Positions 42,630 to 53,311 of a stretch of DNA of 64,000 nucleotides are shown one piece after another. The stretch comes from Acinetobacter gyllenbergii CIP 110306 = MTCC 11365 (GTDB lineage Bacteria; Pseudomonadota; Gammaproteobacteria; Pseudomonadales; Moraxellaceae): contig NZ_ATGG01000011.1 of the NCBI RefSeq assembly GCF_000413855.1, forward strand, positions 62,001 to 126,000, given 5' to 3'. The translations under genes were made by a program, and so were the position numbers. Numbering within the stretch: the stretch's first letter is position 1; every line of letters begins with the position of its first letter. A model generated the notes under the pieces. The model ran no database searches and had not been told where the DNA came from. It saw only the letters and a program-made list of their open reading frames with translations.

Positions 42630-43874
42630 ATGCCACATGTAGTTGTAATTGGTGCGGGGATTACAGGTGTAACGTCTGCGTATGAATTGATTAAACTCGG
42701 CTATGAGGTGACCGTAATTGACCGTCATCTTTTTCCGGCGATGGAAACATCTTTTGCCAATGGTGGGCAATTGTCTGCCTGTAATGCTGAGGTTTGGAAC
42801 CAAAAAGCAACGGTGCTGAAAGGCATCAAATGGATGAGTAAAAAAGATGCACCATTATTGCTCAACCCTTCATTTAGCCTACATAAGTATCGTTGGTTGG
42901 TTGAGTTTTTGACCCATATTAAAAACTATAAAGCCAATACGATTGAAACAGTACGTTTAGCACTATTGGCAAGACAACGTTTGTTTGAGGTGGCGGAAAA
43001 AGAAAGTATTGCTTTTGATCTGGAAAAACGTGGCATTTTACATATGTACCACACCAAAGAAGACTATCAAATTGCTAAGCAAGTGAATGATGTTTTGGTT
43101 GAGGGTAAGTTAGAGCGAAATGCAATTACACCCGCAGAAATGAAAGCAATTGAGCCGACATTAACAGGTGACTACTATGGTGGCTATTATACTGCGGGCG
43201 ATGCGACAGGTGATATCCATAAATTTTCTGTTGGATTGGCTGAAAGAACACAGCAATACGGGGTGAAATACTGTTTTGGTCTGGATGTGGTGGATATTAA
43301 ATTTACCCATGATAAAGCGATCATTCACTGTAAAAACAGCTCAGAAAATGTCAATCCAAGCGCGGACGGAATCACTGAAATTATTGCTGATCTGGTTTTG
43401 GTTTGTGGTGGTGTAGGAAGCTATCAACTCGCTGATATGTTGGGGGATAATGTGAATGTGTATCCTGTAAAAGGCTATTCCATTACTGTGCAGCTTAAAG
43501 ATGAACGTAGTGTAAACAATGCACCCTGGGTAAGTTTATTGGATGAAAGCGCAAAAATTGTGACTTCTCGCTTGGGTGCAGATCGTTTACGTATTGCAGG
43601 AACAGCCGAATTTAATGGATATAATCGTGATATTCGTGCAGACCGTATTCAACCGTTGATTAACTGGGTTAATCAGAACTTTGATATCTCCACCGAGCAT
43701 GTTGTACCTTGGGCAGGCCTACGACCAATGATGCCGAATATGTTACCTGTCGTTCGACAAGGCAAACAACCACGGGTGTTTTATAATACAGGACATGGGC
43801 ATTTAGGTTGGACTTTGTCAGCTGCTACAGCAGTATTGATTAGCCAAGAAATTGCACAAAAATACCCAAACTAA
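42630..43874 (+). CDS. dadA: D-amino acid dehydrogenase small subunit-like (FAD), glycine-regulated
   Basis: 414 residues of the DAO/DadA fold. The FAD motif is VVVIGAGITGVTSAYEL (residues 4-20). SFANGGQLSACNAEVW at about 40-56 is the DadA signature, and GHGHLGWTLSAATA is the C-terminal FAD region. DadA oxidises D-amino acids (D-alanine best) to keto acids at the inner membrane. The glycine riboswitch immediately upstream suggests that glycine itself may be a substrate or signal here. AGGAG precedes the ATG. Monocistronic with its own terminator; no alanine racemase gene next to it. Confidence 0.9.
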   Translation: MPHVVVIGAGITGVTSAYELIKLGYEVTVIDRHLFPAMETSFANGGQLSACNAEVWNQKATVLKGIKWMSKKDAPLLLNPSFSLHKYRWLVEFLTHIKNYKANTIETVRLALLARQRLFEVAEKESIAFDLEKRGILHMYHTKEDYQIAKQVNDVLVEGKLERNAITPAEMKAIEPTLTGDYYGGYYTAGDATGDIHKFSVGLAERTQQYGVKYCFGLDVVDIKFTHDKAIIHCKNSSENVNPSADGITEIIADLVLVCGGVGSYQLADMLGDNVNVYPVKGYSITVQLKDERSVNNAPWVSLLDESAKIVTSRLGADRLRIAGTAEFNGYNRDIRADRIQPLINWVNQNFDISTEHVVPWAGLRPMMPNMLPVVRQGKQPRVFYNTGHGHLGWTLSAATAVLISQEIAQKYPN

Positions 43875-43877
43875 ATC

Positions 43878-43907
43878 AAAAAGCCGATGTTAGAACATCG
43901 GCTTTTT
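43878..43907. terminator. Bidirectional terminator of dadA
   Basis: AAAAAGCCGATGTT (43878-43891) and AACATCGGCTTTTT (43894-43907) form a 14-bp stem with a very short loop, between convergent genes. Confidence 0.92.
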
Positions 43908-43918
43908 TCTTATCTTGA

Positions 43919-44566
43919 TTAATCGTATAAACGATAAACCCCTGTAAATCTGTCACAGTCTTTCTGCTTGGATTTAATAATTAATAATGCTTTCTGGAAG
44001 TCAAATTGATATTGGCATTTTTTTTCATTATCAATGATTTGATTTCTTTGCTCTGGCGTACTGTAGGCCAGTAACGAAAGTGTTTGGGTTTCTAAGCGGT
44101 TATTCGGATTGCGATAAGCAGTCCCTTCAATTTTAAGTTTGTCTTTATCCAGTTGGTGAATTTGTAGATGAACGGGTTGTGAGGCTAACTTACCTTGTTC
44201 ATATTTTAGATAATGCTGTGTCAATGTTTGGTTCATCGAGGTGTAAAAATTCAAATCGTCCAAACGCGCATCAAATTGCTGCTGATAGCAGTTTTTACTT
44301 TTGCACTGTTGTACCTGATTCAGCCACACGCTTTGGGTGTCATGTAATAACTGTAGTGGGGCATCTGTTACTAAATAGGCAGTTAGAAACTTGGCATTCA
44401 GCTTTAAACGCTGCTCTTGATATTGTTTAGAGCAGATTTTTTTAGCGTTTAAATCATTGCTGCTGCAGTCAATTGCTTCTGCATAGGCAAATGTTGAGCA
44501 AAAACAACTCAATGTGATGATGTAACCAGCTTTCTTTAATTGATTTCTTACAGTGTTAAACAGCAT
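43919..44566 (-). CDS. Exported protein with LprI-like Cys pattern
   Basis: 215 residues with signal peptide (KKAGYIITLSCFCSTFAYA, cleavage about residue 30). The mature N-terminus AIDCSSNDLNAKKICSKQYQEQRLKLN resembles the lysozyme-inhibitor LprI-like/DUF1311 region, with paired cysteines; CKSKNCYQQQFDARLDDL follows. The second half is a beta-type domain (VHLQIHQLDKDKLKIEGTAY). Periplasmic. The family is uncertain and function unknown. Confidence 0.65.
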   Translation of the reverse strand: MLFNTVRNQLKKAGYIITLSCFCSTFAYAEAIDCSSNDLNAKKICSKQYQEQRLKLNAKFLTAYLVTDAPLQLLHDTQSVWLNQVQQCKSKNCYQQQFDARLDDLNFYTSMNQTLTQHYLKYEQGKLASQPVHLQIHQLDKDKLKIEGTAYRNPNNRLETQTLSLLAYSTPEQRNQIIDNEKKCQYQFDFQKALLIIKSKQKDCDRFTGVYRLYD

Positions 44567-44664
44567 AATCACTTATACTTTCAGTCTAATTTGCTCAACG
44601 TACTATAGCGAAATAGAAAGCCTGAATACAAGATTTGTTCGGTATATTGTAAAAGGAAAATCAT

Positions 44665-45156
44665 ATGGTTGCTCAAATTCGTATTGGACAAGGGATTGAT
44701 GTACATGCATTTGAAGAAGGTGAGTTTGTTACCTTAGCTGGTATTCGAATCCCGCATACACACGGTTTAAAGGCACATTCAGATGGTGATGTGGTGTTAC
44801 ATGCCTTAAGTGATGCGTTATTGGGCGCTTTGGCACTGGGTGATATTGGACAGCATTTTCCAGATACAGATCCAGAGTACAAAGGTGCTGACAGCCGCCT
44901 GTTACTTAAACATGTCTATCAATTGATTTTAGATCGTGGTTATCAACTCAATAATGCTGATATTACCGTCGCTTGTGAGCGCCCTAAGTTGGCAAAACAT
45001 AACTTAGAGATGCGTCAAAGTATTGCCGATGTATTGGATGTTGATGTAACTCAAATTAGTATTAAAGCCACAACCACTGAAAAGCTTGGTTTTACTGGTC
45101 GCCAAGAAGGGATTTTGGCGACCGCAACTGTGTTGGTCTCACATCAAGCGAAATGA
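44665..45156 (+). CDS. ispF: 2-C-methyl-D-erythritol 2,4-cyclodiphosphate synthase
   Basis: Fifth step of the MEP isoprenoid pathway. Zinc ligands and signature: GIDVHAFEEGEFVTLAGI (residues 7-24; Asp and His), AHSDGDVVLHALSDALLGAL (about 34-55) and GDIGQHFPDTDPEYKGADS. The CDP-binding end has TTEKLGFTGRQEGI. 163 residues is normal. Ends overlapping the convergent phosphatase gene by 13 bases. Confidence 0.96.
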   Translation: MVAQIRIGQGIDVHAFEEGEFVTLAGIRIPHTHGLKAHSDGDVVLHALSDALLGALALGDIGQHFPDTDPEYKGADSRLLLKHVYQLILDRGYQLNNADITVACERPKLAKHNLEMRQSIADVLDVDVTQISIKATTTEKLGFTGRQEGILATATVLVSHQAK

Positions 45157-45668
45157 TTGCTGTTGATCAATGATTGTTCGAGTTCTTGCGTTGCTTTACG
45201 ACCTTGCAGTTGTAAAGTAATGCTATGAATTAAGCCAGTCCATGTTTCATTGGGTTCCCAAATTTGGTGCAATAGCTCTTGGGCTGTTGGTAGATCAATA
45301 TTCATATAGAATTGACGATAGAGGTACATTAAGCTGCTGACACGCATATTGTCATCGCAGTGTAGCCAAATGATCTCGTTTTGGACTAGATGATCGATCA
45401 GATCTAAAACAAACAGGCATTGCTCAGAACAAGGCACATCCCAACCAATTGGGATATGGATATAGTTTAGCCCCAAATCTAAACAGATCTGGTCTTGCTT
45501 GGCCAAATGATGATCAGATTGGCTGGTTGCAAGATTAATCACTGTGCTGCAACCATATTCTTTAATGTGTTGTAATTGCTCAGCAGTCGGTTGAGCAGAG
45601 CTAAACAGATGCTCATGCACCAAAGCAAAATTTGGTATTTGAGATAAGGCTTGTTCAAGTGAAGTCAT
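45144..45668 (-). CDS. Protein tyrosine phosphatase-like (DUF442/BLH type) protein
   Basis: 174 residues. Near residue 100 the loop WLHCDDNMRVSSLMYLYR has Cys and Arg as in phosphatase P-loops but with four rather than five residues between them; this is the pattern of the cytosolic DUF442-like group. Upstream, LFSSAQPTAEQLQHIKEYG and TVINLAT are also shared with that group. It is a putative phosphatase with unknown target. Convergent with ispF. Confidence 0.75.
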   Translation of the reverse strand: MTSLEQALSQIPNFALVHEHLFSSAQPTAEQLQHIKEYGCSTVINLATSQSDHHLAKQDQICLDLGLNYIHIPIGWDVPCSEQCLFVLDLIDHLVQNEIIWLHCDDNMRVSSLMYLYRQFYMNIDLPTAQELLHQIWEPNETWTGLIHSITLQLQGRKATQELEQSLINSNHFA

Positions 45669-45779
45669 AACGTCCGCTGTGTATTGAGTGAAGTTCTCAC
45701 ATCGTGAGAAACTTATTCTAAAGGGCTTGTCTTACTATAAGTGTTTTTATTTCAGTGTTCAATTTAAAGCGCACAAATA

Positions 45780-45807
45780 AAAACAGCATCAAATGATGCT
45801 GTTTTTA
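45780..45807. terminator. Terminator of argF
   Basis: AAAAACAGCATCA (45780-45792) and TGATGCTGTTTTT (45795-45807), 13-bp stem with AA between, just after the argF stop on the minus strand. Confidence 0.9.
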
Positions 45808-45813
45808 TTCAAC

Positions 45814-46734
45814 TCAATCTTTTTTAAGATTCTCGTTGAGTAAGAATTCCATCAATGCTTTCTGAGCATGTAAGCGGTTTTCTGCTTCATCCCACACGAC
45901 CGCATTTTTATGATCCAACATATGTTCTGAAATCTCTTCACCACGATGAGCAGGTAAGCAGTGCATAAATAAGCAATCAGGATGCGCCAAGTCCATGAGT
46001 TTTTCATTGACTTGGAAATCGGAAAAAGCTTTTTCGCGGAGTTTCTGTTCTTCTTCTTGTCCCATACTTGCCCAGACATCGGTCACAATCAGATCGGCAT
46101 TCACAGCTGCATCTTCAGCTTTATTAAAAACTTCTACGCAGTCGGCAAATTCAGCTAAGAATCTTGCTTGAGGTTCATAGCCTTCAGGTGATGCGATTTT
46201 CAGTTTAAAACCCATCATGTGTGCGGCTTCAATATATGAATTACACATATTATTGCCATCACCAATCCAAGCTACTGTTTTACCTTCGATGCTGCCACGA
46301 TGCTCTTGGAAGGTTTGCAAGTCTGCAAGCAATTGGCAGGGATGGTGATCATCAGTCAAACCATTAATCACTGGAACGGTAGAGTAAGATGCAAAACGCT
46401 CTACAATATCATGACCGAAAGTACGGATCATGACGATATCTAGCATGCTCGAAATCACACGTGCAGAATCTTCAATCGGTTCACCACGACCTAGCTGCGT
46501 ATCGCGTGGTGAAAGAAAAATTGCACTACCACCAAACTGGCAAATACCTGCTTCAAAAGAAATACGTGTACGTGTACTCGACTTCTCAAAAATCATTCCC
46601 AAAACTTTACCCGCAAAAGGTTGGTATAGCGTATTGCTATGTTGCATGCGTTTAAGTTCTTGTGCACGATCTAAAATGCGTTGCAGTTCTAATGAGGATA
46701 GGTCACGTAAAGTTAGGAAATGCCGAAGCGCCAT
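45814..46734 (-). CDS. argF: Ornithine carbamoyltransferase
   Basis: Ornithine + carbamoyl phosphate to citrulline in arginine synthesis. Substrate motifs: [14 protein letters not shown] (about 50-63; STRTR carbamoyl-phosphate site), [14 protein letters not shown] (HPCQ), and [12 protein letters not shown] (HCLP, ornithine site). 306 residues is normal. The ATG at 46732-46734 has GGGAG five bases upstream; an earlier GTG/ATG reading is less likely. Confidence 0.95.
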   Translation of the reverse strand: MALRHFLTLRDLSSLELQRILDRAQELKRMQHSNTLYQPFAGKVLGMIFEKSSTRTRISFEAGICQFGGSAIFLSPRDTQLGRGEPIEDSARVISSMLDIVMIRTFGHDIVERFASYSTVPVINGLTDDHHPCQLLADLQTFQEHRGSIEGKTVAWIGDGNNMCNSYIEAAHMMGFKLKIASPEGYEPQARFLAEFADCVEVFNKAEDAAVNADLIVTDVWASMGQEEEQKLREKAFSDFQVNEKLMDLAHPDCLFMHCLPAHRGEEISEHMLDHKNAVVWDEAENRLHAQKALMEFLLNENLKKD

Positions 46735-46745
46735 AGCTACTCCCA

Positions 46746-46778
46746 CAATAATTATTGAATAAAAACAATAATTAATTG
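46746..46778. promoter_or_regulatory. Direct repeats upstream of argF
   Basis: CAATAATTA at 46746-46754 recurs at 46766-46774, exactly 20 bases (two helical turns) apart, just before argF; the stretch between reads TTGAATAAAAA, resembling an arginine-operator half. A repressor site is plausible but unproven. Confidence 0.35.
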
Positions 46779-46846
46779 CTGTTTGATGAGTGGTGAATAA
46801 AAAAGAATTGACTACTATACTATACGCTCGGGAAAATGCAAAAGAA

Positions 46847-47488
46847 TTAGACCTTTTGATGAGCTTTTAAAAATAAATCTACGGAATAGTTAATATAATC
46901 AATAATTTCTGCATCATTTTCAGAGAGGTCTAAACCCATTAGATTACGCCACTCAACATCTCTCAAAGTTCCGAAATACATCATGGCGGAGAACTTAGGT
47001 TGGGCGCAAAAAATTTCTCCCTTGGTGTGAGCATGCTCTAATGCAAAGGCAATGGTATTTTGAATGTTAAGGGCACATTGATCATAAAAGTAATGTGCAA
47101 GCTGGACATCTTTCTGCGTTTGTTCGGTAAACATGCGCATAAAAGCAATGTTTTCTGGCTGGATGATATGTTGATAAAAGCGGTGTAGGGTTTGTGTGAG
47201 GTAGTCTCTTAAATTACTTTTTTCTGGAATATACGGGAAACAGACACCTTTGAAAAACACTTCCCTGCGGTAATCACAAATGGCGGTAAAAAGTCCTTCT
47301 TTATTACCAAAGTATTTATAGATGGATGTTTTTGAACCACCTGCATGATTGACGATGTCATCCAAAGACACGGCTTCATAACCTTTCTCTAAAAACAAAT
47401 CGGTTGCGCACAGTAATAGGGCAAAACGACGTTCTTCTCCACGACGAGTTTGAGGTTTGGCGCAGCTTGGATAGCAAATATCAGTCAT
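46847..47488 (-). CDS. TetR/AcrR-family transcriptional regulator
   Basis: 213 residues. The TetR HTH covers about 18-65: [47 protein letters not shown]. The C-terminal domain ([23 protein letters not shown] ... [15 protein letters not shown]) is the AefR-like type. It has a cysteine-containing N-terminal extension ([16 protein letters not shown]). No divergent target; it lies between argF and ntrC on the same strand. Confidence 0.9.
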   Translation of the reverse strand: MTDICYPSCAKPQTRRGEERRFALLLCATDLFLEKGYEAVSLDDIVNHAGGSKTSIYKYFGNKEGLFTAICDYRREVFFKGVCFPYIPEKSNLRDYLTQTLHRFYQHIIQPENIAFMRMFTEQTQKDVQLAHYFYDQCALNIQNTIAFALEHAHTKGEIFCAQPKFSAMMYFGTLRDVEWRNLMGLDLSENDAEIIDYINYSVDLFLKAHQKV

Positions 47489-47589
47489 TATCTACTTTGG
47501 AGTAATGGGGTTCTCCTTAGTATAACAAAAACCATATCTCTTGTATGGCAATCACATTGATGTGTGTTTCAAAACATCTCAATTTTAGT

Positions 47590-47620
47590 AAAAAAGCGAA
47601 TCACTTGGATTCGCTTTTTT
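47590..47620. terminator. Terminator of ntrC
   Basis: AAAAAAGCGAATC (47590-47602) and GATTCGCTTTTTT (47608-47620) form a 13-bp stem with loop ACTTG, 12 bases past the ntrC stop. Confidence 0.9.
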
Positions 47621-47631
47621 ATGACTGCTCA

Positions 47632-49125
47632 TTAAGCAGAGCGAACTTCTTCGTCTTCCTCGTCATCGGTCGAGTCCATACCGAGTTCTTTGAGCTTGCG
47701 GGTGAGCGTGTTGCGTCCCCAACCTAAAAGTTCGGCAGCATGGCGTTTACGACCGCGGGTTTGTTGTAAAGCAGCATTAATCAAAGTGCGTTCAAACATG
47801 GGTGTAGCAATATCCAATATCTTCATTTCGCCATTTTTCAACTTTTGAATTGCCCATTGACCCAATAATTCATCCCAATGGTGTACAGCAATACGTTCAA
47901 CCAAAGCAGGACTGGTATTTGATGCAGCTTGTGCGTCATTAGTTTTATGTACAGACGCTTGCTTAAGTTCAGCCGGTAAGTCTTCTGGATAAACTTCACG
48001 CCCCGTGATCATGACTGTTAACCAGCGGCAGGTATTTTCTAGTTGACGAACATTACCAGGCCAAGGCAGTTGTTGCATATAGTCTGTGGTTTCGGTACGC
48101 AAGATTTTAGGGCTGACACCCAATTCCTTGCCTGCACGAGCCAAGAAATGCTGCGCCAGCATTGGAATATCTTCGCTACGATGTGACAGCTTTGGAATGT
48201 GAATACGAATCACGTTCAGACGATGATACAAGTCTTCACGGAAACGTCCTTCATTGACCAGCTTTTCCAAATCTTGGTGGGTTGCAGCGACGATACGTAC
48301 ATCGACCTTGACTGGGATATGTCCGCCGACGCGGTAGAATTCACCATCTGCTAAAACACGAAGTAAGCGTGTTTGTGTTTCAAATGGCATGTCACCAATT
48401 TCGTCAAGAAACAAAGTACCGCCATTGGCTTGTTCAAAACGGCCTTGATGTTGAGTGTTTGCTCCTGTAAATGCACCTTTTTCATGTCCAAATAACTCAG
48501 TTTCGATTAAGTCTTTTGGAATGGCTGCCATATTCAATGCAATAAATGGCTTGGCACGACGTGGTGAGTGTTTGTGTAAGGCGTGAGCAACCAACTCTTT
48601 ACCTGTACCTGATTCACCATTAATCAATACTGTAATATGGGATTGTGATAAACGACCGATTGCTCGGAAAACTTCCTGCATTGCAGGGGATTCGCCGATA
48701 ATTTCGGTTGATTGTAGTGGTGAGGCTGTTTTGGTTGCTTCTTGTTGTTGCAATTTATTGATATGCAAGATGGCACGATTGACTAGTGCCAAGGCTTCAT
48801 CAATATCAAAGGGTTTAGGTAAATATTCAAAAGCACCTGTTTGATAGCTTGATACAGCAGACTCTAAATCGGAGTGCGCGGTCATGATAATCACAGGCAG
48901 GTCAGGATGTGTGTTCTTCACCTTAGATAAGAAGGTTAGACCATCAATCCCTGGCATGCGGATGTCGGTTAAAATCACATCGGGTGCATCGTCATGTAGG
49001 CGTTCCAATGCAGTTTGTGCTTCTTCAAAGTTGGTGACATCAAAACCTTCTTCTTTGAAGGTTTTTTCAAGTACCCAACGCATGGCACGATCGTCATCAA
49101 TTACCCAAATTTTATTTCGTGACAT
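47632..49125 (-). CDS. ntrC: Nitrogen regulation response regulator NtrC (NRI)
   Basis: Sigma-54 enhancer-binding activator of nitrogen-limitation genes. Receiver domain residues 1-120 ([15 protein letters not shown]; phosphorylated Asp in [13 protein letters not shown], about 54). AAA+ domain about 150-380: Walker [15 protein letters not shown] loop [13 protein letters not shown] contacting sigma-54, and Walker [14 protein letters not shown]-terminal Fis-type [24 protein letters not shown]. 497 residues. It overlaps ntrB by 14 bases. It is the likely activator of the sigma-54 promoter at 3259. Confidence 0.95.
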   Translation of the reverse strand: MSRNKIWVIDDDRAMRWVLEKTFKEEGFDVTNFEEAQTALERLHDDAPDVILTDIRMPGIDGLTFLSKVKNTHPDLPVIIMTAHSDLESAVSSYQTGAFEYLPKPFDIDEALALVNRAILHINKLQQQEATKTASPLQSTEIIGESPAMQEVFRAIGRLSQSHITVLINGESGTGKELVAHALHKHSPRRAKPFIALNMAAIPKDLIETELFGHEKGAFTGANTQHQGRFEQANGGTLFLDEIGDMPFETQTRLLRVLADGEFYRVGGHIPVKVDVRIVAATHQDLEKLVNEGRFREDLYHRLNVIRIHIPKLSHRSEDIPMLAQHFLARAGKELGVSPKILRTETTDYMQQLPWPGNVRQLENTCRWLTVMITGREVYPEDLPAELKQASVHKTNDAQAASNTSPALVERIAVHHWDELLGQWAIQKLKNGEMKILDIATPMFERTLINAALQQTRGRKRHAAELLGWGRNTLTRKLKELGMDSTDDEEDEEVRSA

Positions 49126-50221
49126 GGTTTAACTCCCAAGGTAGATATAGGCTAAATACGGTTTTTCCTGGAACTGATTGACACTCAATCATTCCGTTAT
49201 GTTGATGCATAATATTTTGAGCAATACTGAGACCCAGTCCTGTGCCTTTGGCACGACCTGTAACGAGGGGATAGAAAACTGATTCGAGAATGCTTTCTGG
49301 AACGCCAGGACCATTGTCTTCGATATCGATACGGACAGCTGAACGATTTAATACACCGTTAATCGTAACAAGGCGTTGTATTCGGGTTCTTAAAACCAGT
49401 TCAGGCTCTGAATCGGTAAAGAATTCTTTATTTTCGGTCATGGCTTGTACTGCATTGACACTAATGTTGAGCATGACCTGAATCAGTTGGTCGCGATCAG
49501 CCATGACATCGGGTAAAGACAAGTCATAATCACGGGTAATCTTGATTTTTTTCTTGGTTTGGTTTGCAATAAGTGACCGAACACGCTCTAAGGGCTCATG
49601 CACATTGCTGAGTTCATAACTTGGCAACTGACGAGAACCAAGCATGGTATCTGCCAAATTGGTGAGTCGATCAACTTCGCTAATAATGATGTCAGTAAAC
49701 TCACGATAGCTATCATCACCTAAACTGCGTGCCAGTAATTGAGTTGCACCACGAATACCCGCCAAAGGATTTTTAATTTCATGTGCCACACCACGGACCA
49801 ATTGTCTGGCTACTTGGTGTTGCTGAACGAGGTTTTCTTCCTTAGAGATTTTCAACATCCGATCAATTGGATTAAGTTCGATTAAGAGTAAAGGGTGATA
49901 ACTTTTACCAGCATTGAGCTGTGAAGCGGTGTAGTCGACATGAATGGGTTTAAAATTCACATTGATCACTGCTTCACGACGCGTATAGTGTTGACCACTT
50001 TCTAAGGTATTTAATAAAGCTTCTTGCGTATTGAAGGTATCATCATGTGCATGCAGCAAATTTAATACCGGCTGACCTGATGCGCGTAACAAGCTGATAT
50101 CAAATAATGCTTCACAAGCAGAATTTAAATAAAAAATATTAAGCTTACTATCGACCAATAAAATGGCAGTTGTCAGATTATCTACTAAGAGTCGATAGTC
50201 GATAGTGTTCTGTTGATCCAT
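49112..50221 (-). CDS. ntrB: Nitrogen regulation sensor kinase/phosphatase NtrB (NRII)
   Basis: Cytoplasmic histidine kinase that controls NtrC phosphorylation, responding to PII. PAS domain in residues about 8-110 (LTTAILLVDSKLNIFYLNSACEALF); H-box with the phosphorylated His in VRGVAHEIKNPLAGIRGATQLL (about 148); catalytic HATPase with N-box VMLNISVNAVQAM, DNGPGVPE and GRAKGTGLGLSIAQNI. 369 residues is normal. The ntrC start lies inside its last codons. Confidence 0.94.
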   Translation of the reverse strand: MDQQNTIDYRLLVDNLTTAILLVDSKLNIFYLNSACEALFDISLLRASGQPVLNLLHAHDDTFNTQEALLNTLESGQHYTRREAVINVNFKPIHVDYTASQLNAGKSYHPLLLIELNPIDRMLKISKEENLVQQHQVARQLVRGVAHEIKNPLAGIRGATQLLARSLGDDSYREFTDIIISEVDRLTNLADTMLGSRQLPSYELSNVHEPLERVRSLIANQTKKKIKITRDYDLSLPDVMADRDQLIQVMLNISVNAVQAMTENKEFFTDSEPELVLRTRIQRLVTINGVLNRSAVRIDIEDNGPGVPESILESVFYPLVTGRAKGTGLGLSIAQNIMHQHNGMIECQSVPGKTVFSLYLPWELNHVTK

Positions 50222-50549
50222 TTGTGAATCGTCCTGTTTTAAAATGGCGCAATAAATATAAATTTTAATGAAGAGCCATTAACTTCTAAAATGTACTTTA
50301 TGCAAAATACAAGCCAACTTTGTATTAACTAAATTTCAATCACTTAAATCTGAAAGAATCGATTTATACGGTATTTTTCACATACATCTGCTTATTTCAA
50401 TATTTTATTATGCTTCAAATTGGTGCGTTGTTAGATTTTGTTTAAAATTTTGGTCGTATTTTGGTGCATTACACAAAGAGATGGCTTTGCTGCTATGCGT
50501 AGACAAAGAAAAGTCATACAATACGCCGATTCAAGTGGAGCGCAGATTC
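50222..50549. other. Divergent promoter region of ntrB and rimO
   Basis: About 330 AT-rich bases. GGTGC occurs as TTGGTGCG (50419-50426) and TTGGTGCA (50460-50467); both look like NtrC half-sites but are in direct orientation with no paired dyad. TGGAG precedes the rimO ATG. No small gene is supported. Confidence 0.45.
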
Positions 50550-51893
50550 ATGAAGACCCCCAAAGTCGGTTTTGTATCTTTAGGTTGTCCTAAGGCATTG
50601 GTAGATTCTGAACGAATTTTAACTCAGTTAAAGACTGAAGGTTATCAGGTTGCATCAGATTATGACGGTGCAGATTTGGTTGTTGTTAACACCTGTGGTT
50701 TTATTGAATCTGCAGTGCAAGAGTCTTTAGATGCCATTGGCGAAGCCATGAGCGAAAACGGACGAGTGATCGTTACCGGTTGCTTAGGTAAAGATGAAGA
50801 CAAAATTCGCCAAATGCACCCCAATGTGCTTAAAGTAACAGGGGCGGCAGCTTATCAAGATGTGATGGAAGCAGTACATGAATATGTGCCTGCACCACCA
50901 AAACACAACCCATTTATTGATTTAGTTCCAGAGCAAGGTGTTCGTTTAACGCCGAAGCATTATGCCTATTTAAAAATTTCAGAAGGCTGTAATCACCGCT
51001 GTACATTCTGCATTATCCCAAGTATGCGCGGAGATCTCGTGTCTCGCCCTGTAGGTAAGGTGTTGGATGAAGCAGCTGCGCTTAAACGTGCGGGTGTAAA
51101 AGAGGTCTTGGTGATTTCTCAGGATACCTCAGCATATGGTGTGGATACCAAGTACAAGTTAGATTTCTGGAACGGTCAGCCAGTTAAAACCAAATTCTAT
51201 GACATGTGCGAAGCGCTTGGTCAGCTTGGGATTTGGGTGCGTTTGCATTATGTTTATCCATACCCGCATGTAGATGCTGCCATTGATTTGATGGCTCAAG
51301 GTAAAATCCTGCCTTATTTAGATATTCCTTTTCAGCACGCCAGTCCGCGCATCTTAAAATTGATGAAGCGACCAGCTCATAGCGAAAACACATTAGAGCG
51401 CCTTAAATTGTGGCGTGAAAAATGCCCTGAATTGGTGATTCGTTCAACATTTGTTGTTGGTTTCCCTGGTGAAACAGAAGAAGACTTCCAGATTTTATTG
51501 GAATGGCTGAAAGAAGCTCAGCTTGATCGAGTGGGTTGCTTTACGTATTCGCCTGTAGAAGGTGCAACTGCGAATGATTTACCTGATCATGTACCAGAAG
51601 AAATTAAGCAAGATCGCTATGAGCGCTTCATGGAAGTTCAGCAAGCGATTTCTGCGGCAAAATTACAAAAGCGTATCGGTCAGAAAATGACAGTGCTTGT
51701 GGATGGCTTGGAAGATGAATTCCCTGTTGCAGTTGCACGTTCATATGCAGATGCGCCAGAAATTGATGGCAATGTTTTTGTTGAAGATATTGATAAGAGT
51801 GTGATTAAAGCAGGTGATCTGCTTGAAGTCGAAATTACCGATGCAGATGAATACGATTTATTTGCAAAGTTAATTCAGATTAAATCTGCTTGA
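50550..51893 (+). CDS. rimO: Ribosomal protein S12 methylthiotransferase RimO
   Basis: Adds a methylthio group to Asp89 of ribosomal protein S12 using two [4Fe-4S] clusters. UPF0004 domain (about 5-110; [27 protein letters not shown] supply three cluster cysteines), radical-[18 protein letters not shown] (about 150), C-terminal TRAM domain. 447 residues from the ATG at 50550, the natural start ([15 protein letters not shown]); the frame extends upstream to 50481, but this would be atypical. Confidence 0.95.
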   Translation: MKTPKVGFVSLGCPKALVDSERILTQLKTEGYQVASDYDGADLVVVNTCGFIESAVQESLDAIGEAMSENGRVIVTGCLGKDEDKIRQMHPNVLKVTGAAAYQDVMEAVHEYVPAPPKHNPFIDLVPEQGVRLTPKHYAYLKISEGCNHRCTFCIIPSMRGDLVSRPVGKVLDEAAALKRAGVKEVLVISQDTSAYGVDTKYKLDFWNGQPVKTKFYDMCEALGQLGIWVRLHYVYPYPHVDAAIDLMAQGKILPYLDIPFQHASPRILKLMKRPAHSENTLERLKLWREKCPELVIRSTFVVGFPGETEEDFQILLEWLKEAQLDRVGCFTYSPVEGATANDLPDHVPEEIKQDRYERFMEVQQAISAAKLQKRIGQKMTVLVDGLEDEFPVAVARSYADAPEIDGNVFVEDIDKSVIKAGDLLEVEITDADEYDLFAKLIQIKSA

Positions 51894-51943
51894 TGTTGAA
51901 TTAAATTTAAGAAATTTGAGATTGGTCGGTTTGGAGTAAAAGT

Positions 51944-52672
51944 ATGTCAGCTTCTAAAAATCCACGTTATGCACGAATTTTGCTAAAGCTTTCGGGTGAA
52001 GCTTTAGCAGGCAATAAAGATATGGGTATTGATGCCCAAGTTTTAGATCAAATGTCACTTTCAATTGCGCACTTGGTTGGTTTGGGTGTGCAGGTGGGTA
52101 TTGTTGTTGGTGGTGGTAACTTGTACCGCGGCAGCCAGTTACAGAAAGATGGCCTAGTTGGTCGTGTAACAGGTGACCAAATGGGTATGTTGGCAACGGT
52201 AATGAATGGCTTAGCAATGCGTGACGCGTTGGTGCGCCGTAATATCAAAACGCGTTTAATGTCAGCATTGTCAATTGGTACAGTGGTTGAGCCATATTCA
52301 AGCCGTGATGCGATCCGTCACTTGAGCCAAGGTGAAGTGTGTGTATTTGTTGCGGGTACAGGGAATCCATTCTTTACCACAGATACAGCAGCATGTTTAC
52401 GTGGTATTGAGATTGAGGCGAACCTGATCTTGAAAGCGACCAAAGTAGATGGTGTTTATAATAAAGATCCAAGCAAATATGATGATGCGGTTAAATATGA
52501 CAATTTAACTTTTGACCAAGTGCTTGATGAAAAGCTTGGTGTGATGGATCTGACCGCGATTTGTTTATGTCGTGATCACAATGTGCCACTACAAGTTTTT
52601 GATATGAACAAATCTGGTGCATTACTTTCTGTTGTAATGGGCGAAAAAGAAGGTACTCACGTCACGAATTAA
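51944..52672 (+). CDS. pyrH: UMP kinase
   Basis: UMP to UDP; hexameric, allosteric bacterial kinase unrelated to eukaryotic ones. [16 protein letters not shown] (residues 14-29), [14 protein letters not shown] (about 53-66), [33 protein letters not shown] and [13 protein letters not shown] are the signatures. 242 residues. TTGGAGT precedes the ATG. First of the pyrH-frr-uppS run. Confidence 0.96.
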   Translation: MSASKNPRYARILLKLSGEALAGNKDMGIDAQVLDQMSLSIAHLVGLGVQVGIVVGGGNLYRGSQLQKDGLVGRVTGDQMGMLATVMNGLAMRDALVRRNIKTRLMSALSIGTVVEPYSSRDAIRHLSQGEVCVFVAGTGNPFFTTDTAACLRGIEIEANLILKATKVDGVYNKDPSKYDDAVKYDNLTFDQVLDEKLGVMDLTAICLCRDHNVPLQVFDMNKSGALLSVVMGEKEGTHVTN

Positions 52673-52749
52673 TGTACGTGAGTCATAAAGCTCTTTATAC
52701 TAATGTCTAAATATTTTGTAATACCTAATGAATAAGTAAGGAAGATCAT

Positions 52750-53304
52750 ATGATTAACGATCTCAAACAAGATAGCGAACAGCGTATGCAGAAATCGCTT
52801 GACTCTTTAGAGTTGGGCTTTGCCAAAGTTCGTACAGGTCGTGCGCACCCATCTATTTTAAATGGTGTGATGGTTTCTTACTACGGCTCTGATGTTCCAT
52901 TGAATCAAGTCGCAAATATCGGGCTTGAAGATTCGCGTACCTTGTTGGTTCAACCATTTGAGCGTTCGATGGTTGCTGCGATTGATAAAGCGATTCGTGA
53001 AGCAGGTTTGGGATTAAATCCTATCACTGCTGATGCAATCCGTGTACCAATGGCTGCGTTAACAGAAGAAACCCGCCGTGATATGCAAAAAGTTGCGCGT
53101 GCTGAAGCTGAAAATGCCAAAGTTGCAATTCGTAATATTCGTCGTGATGTATTGGGTGATCTCAAAGCATTATTGAAAGAAAAAGAAATTTCTGAAGATG
53201 ATGATCGCCGTGCATCAGATGATATTCAAAAAATTACGGATAAATATGTTGCAGAAGTTGATAAACGTCTTGCAGCGAAAGAAGCAGAATTGATGAAGGT
53301 CTGA
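52750..53304 (+). CDS. frr: Ribosome recycling factor
   Basis: Splits post-termination ribosomes with EF-G. 184 residues, the usual size; [19 protein letters not shown] (about 29-47), [27 protein letters not shown] and the C-terminal helices [23 protein letters not shown] are conserved. AAGGAAG precedes the ATG. uppS follows after seven bases. Confidence 0.96.
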   Translation: MINDLKQDSEQRMQKSLDSLELGFAKVRTGRAHPSILNGVMVSYYGSDVPLNQVANIGLEDSRTLLVQPFERSMVAAIDKAIREAGLGLNPITADAIRVPMAALTEETRRDMQKVARAEAENAKVAIRNIRRDVLGDLKALLKEKEISEDDDRRASDDIQKITDKYVAEVDKRLAAKEAELMKV

Positions 53305-53311
53305 TTTTATT

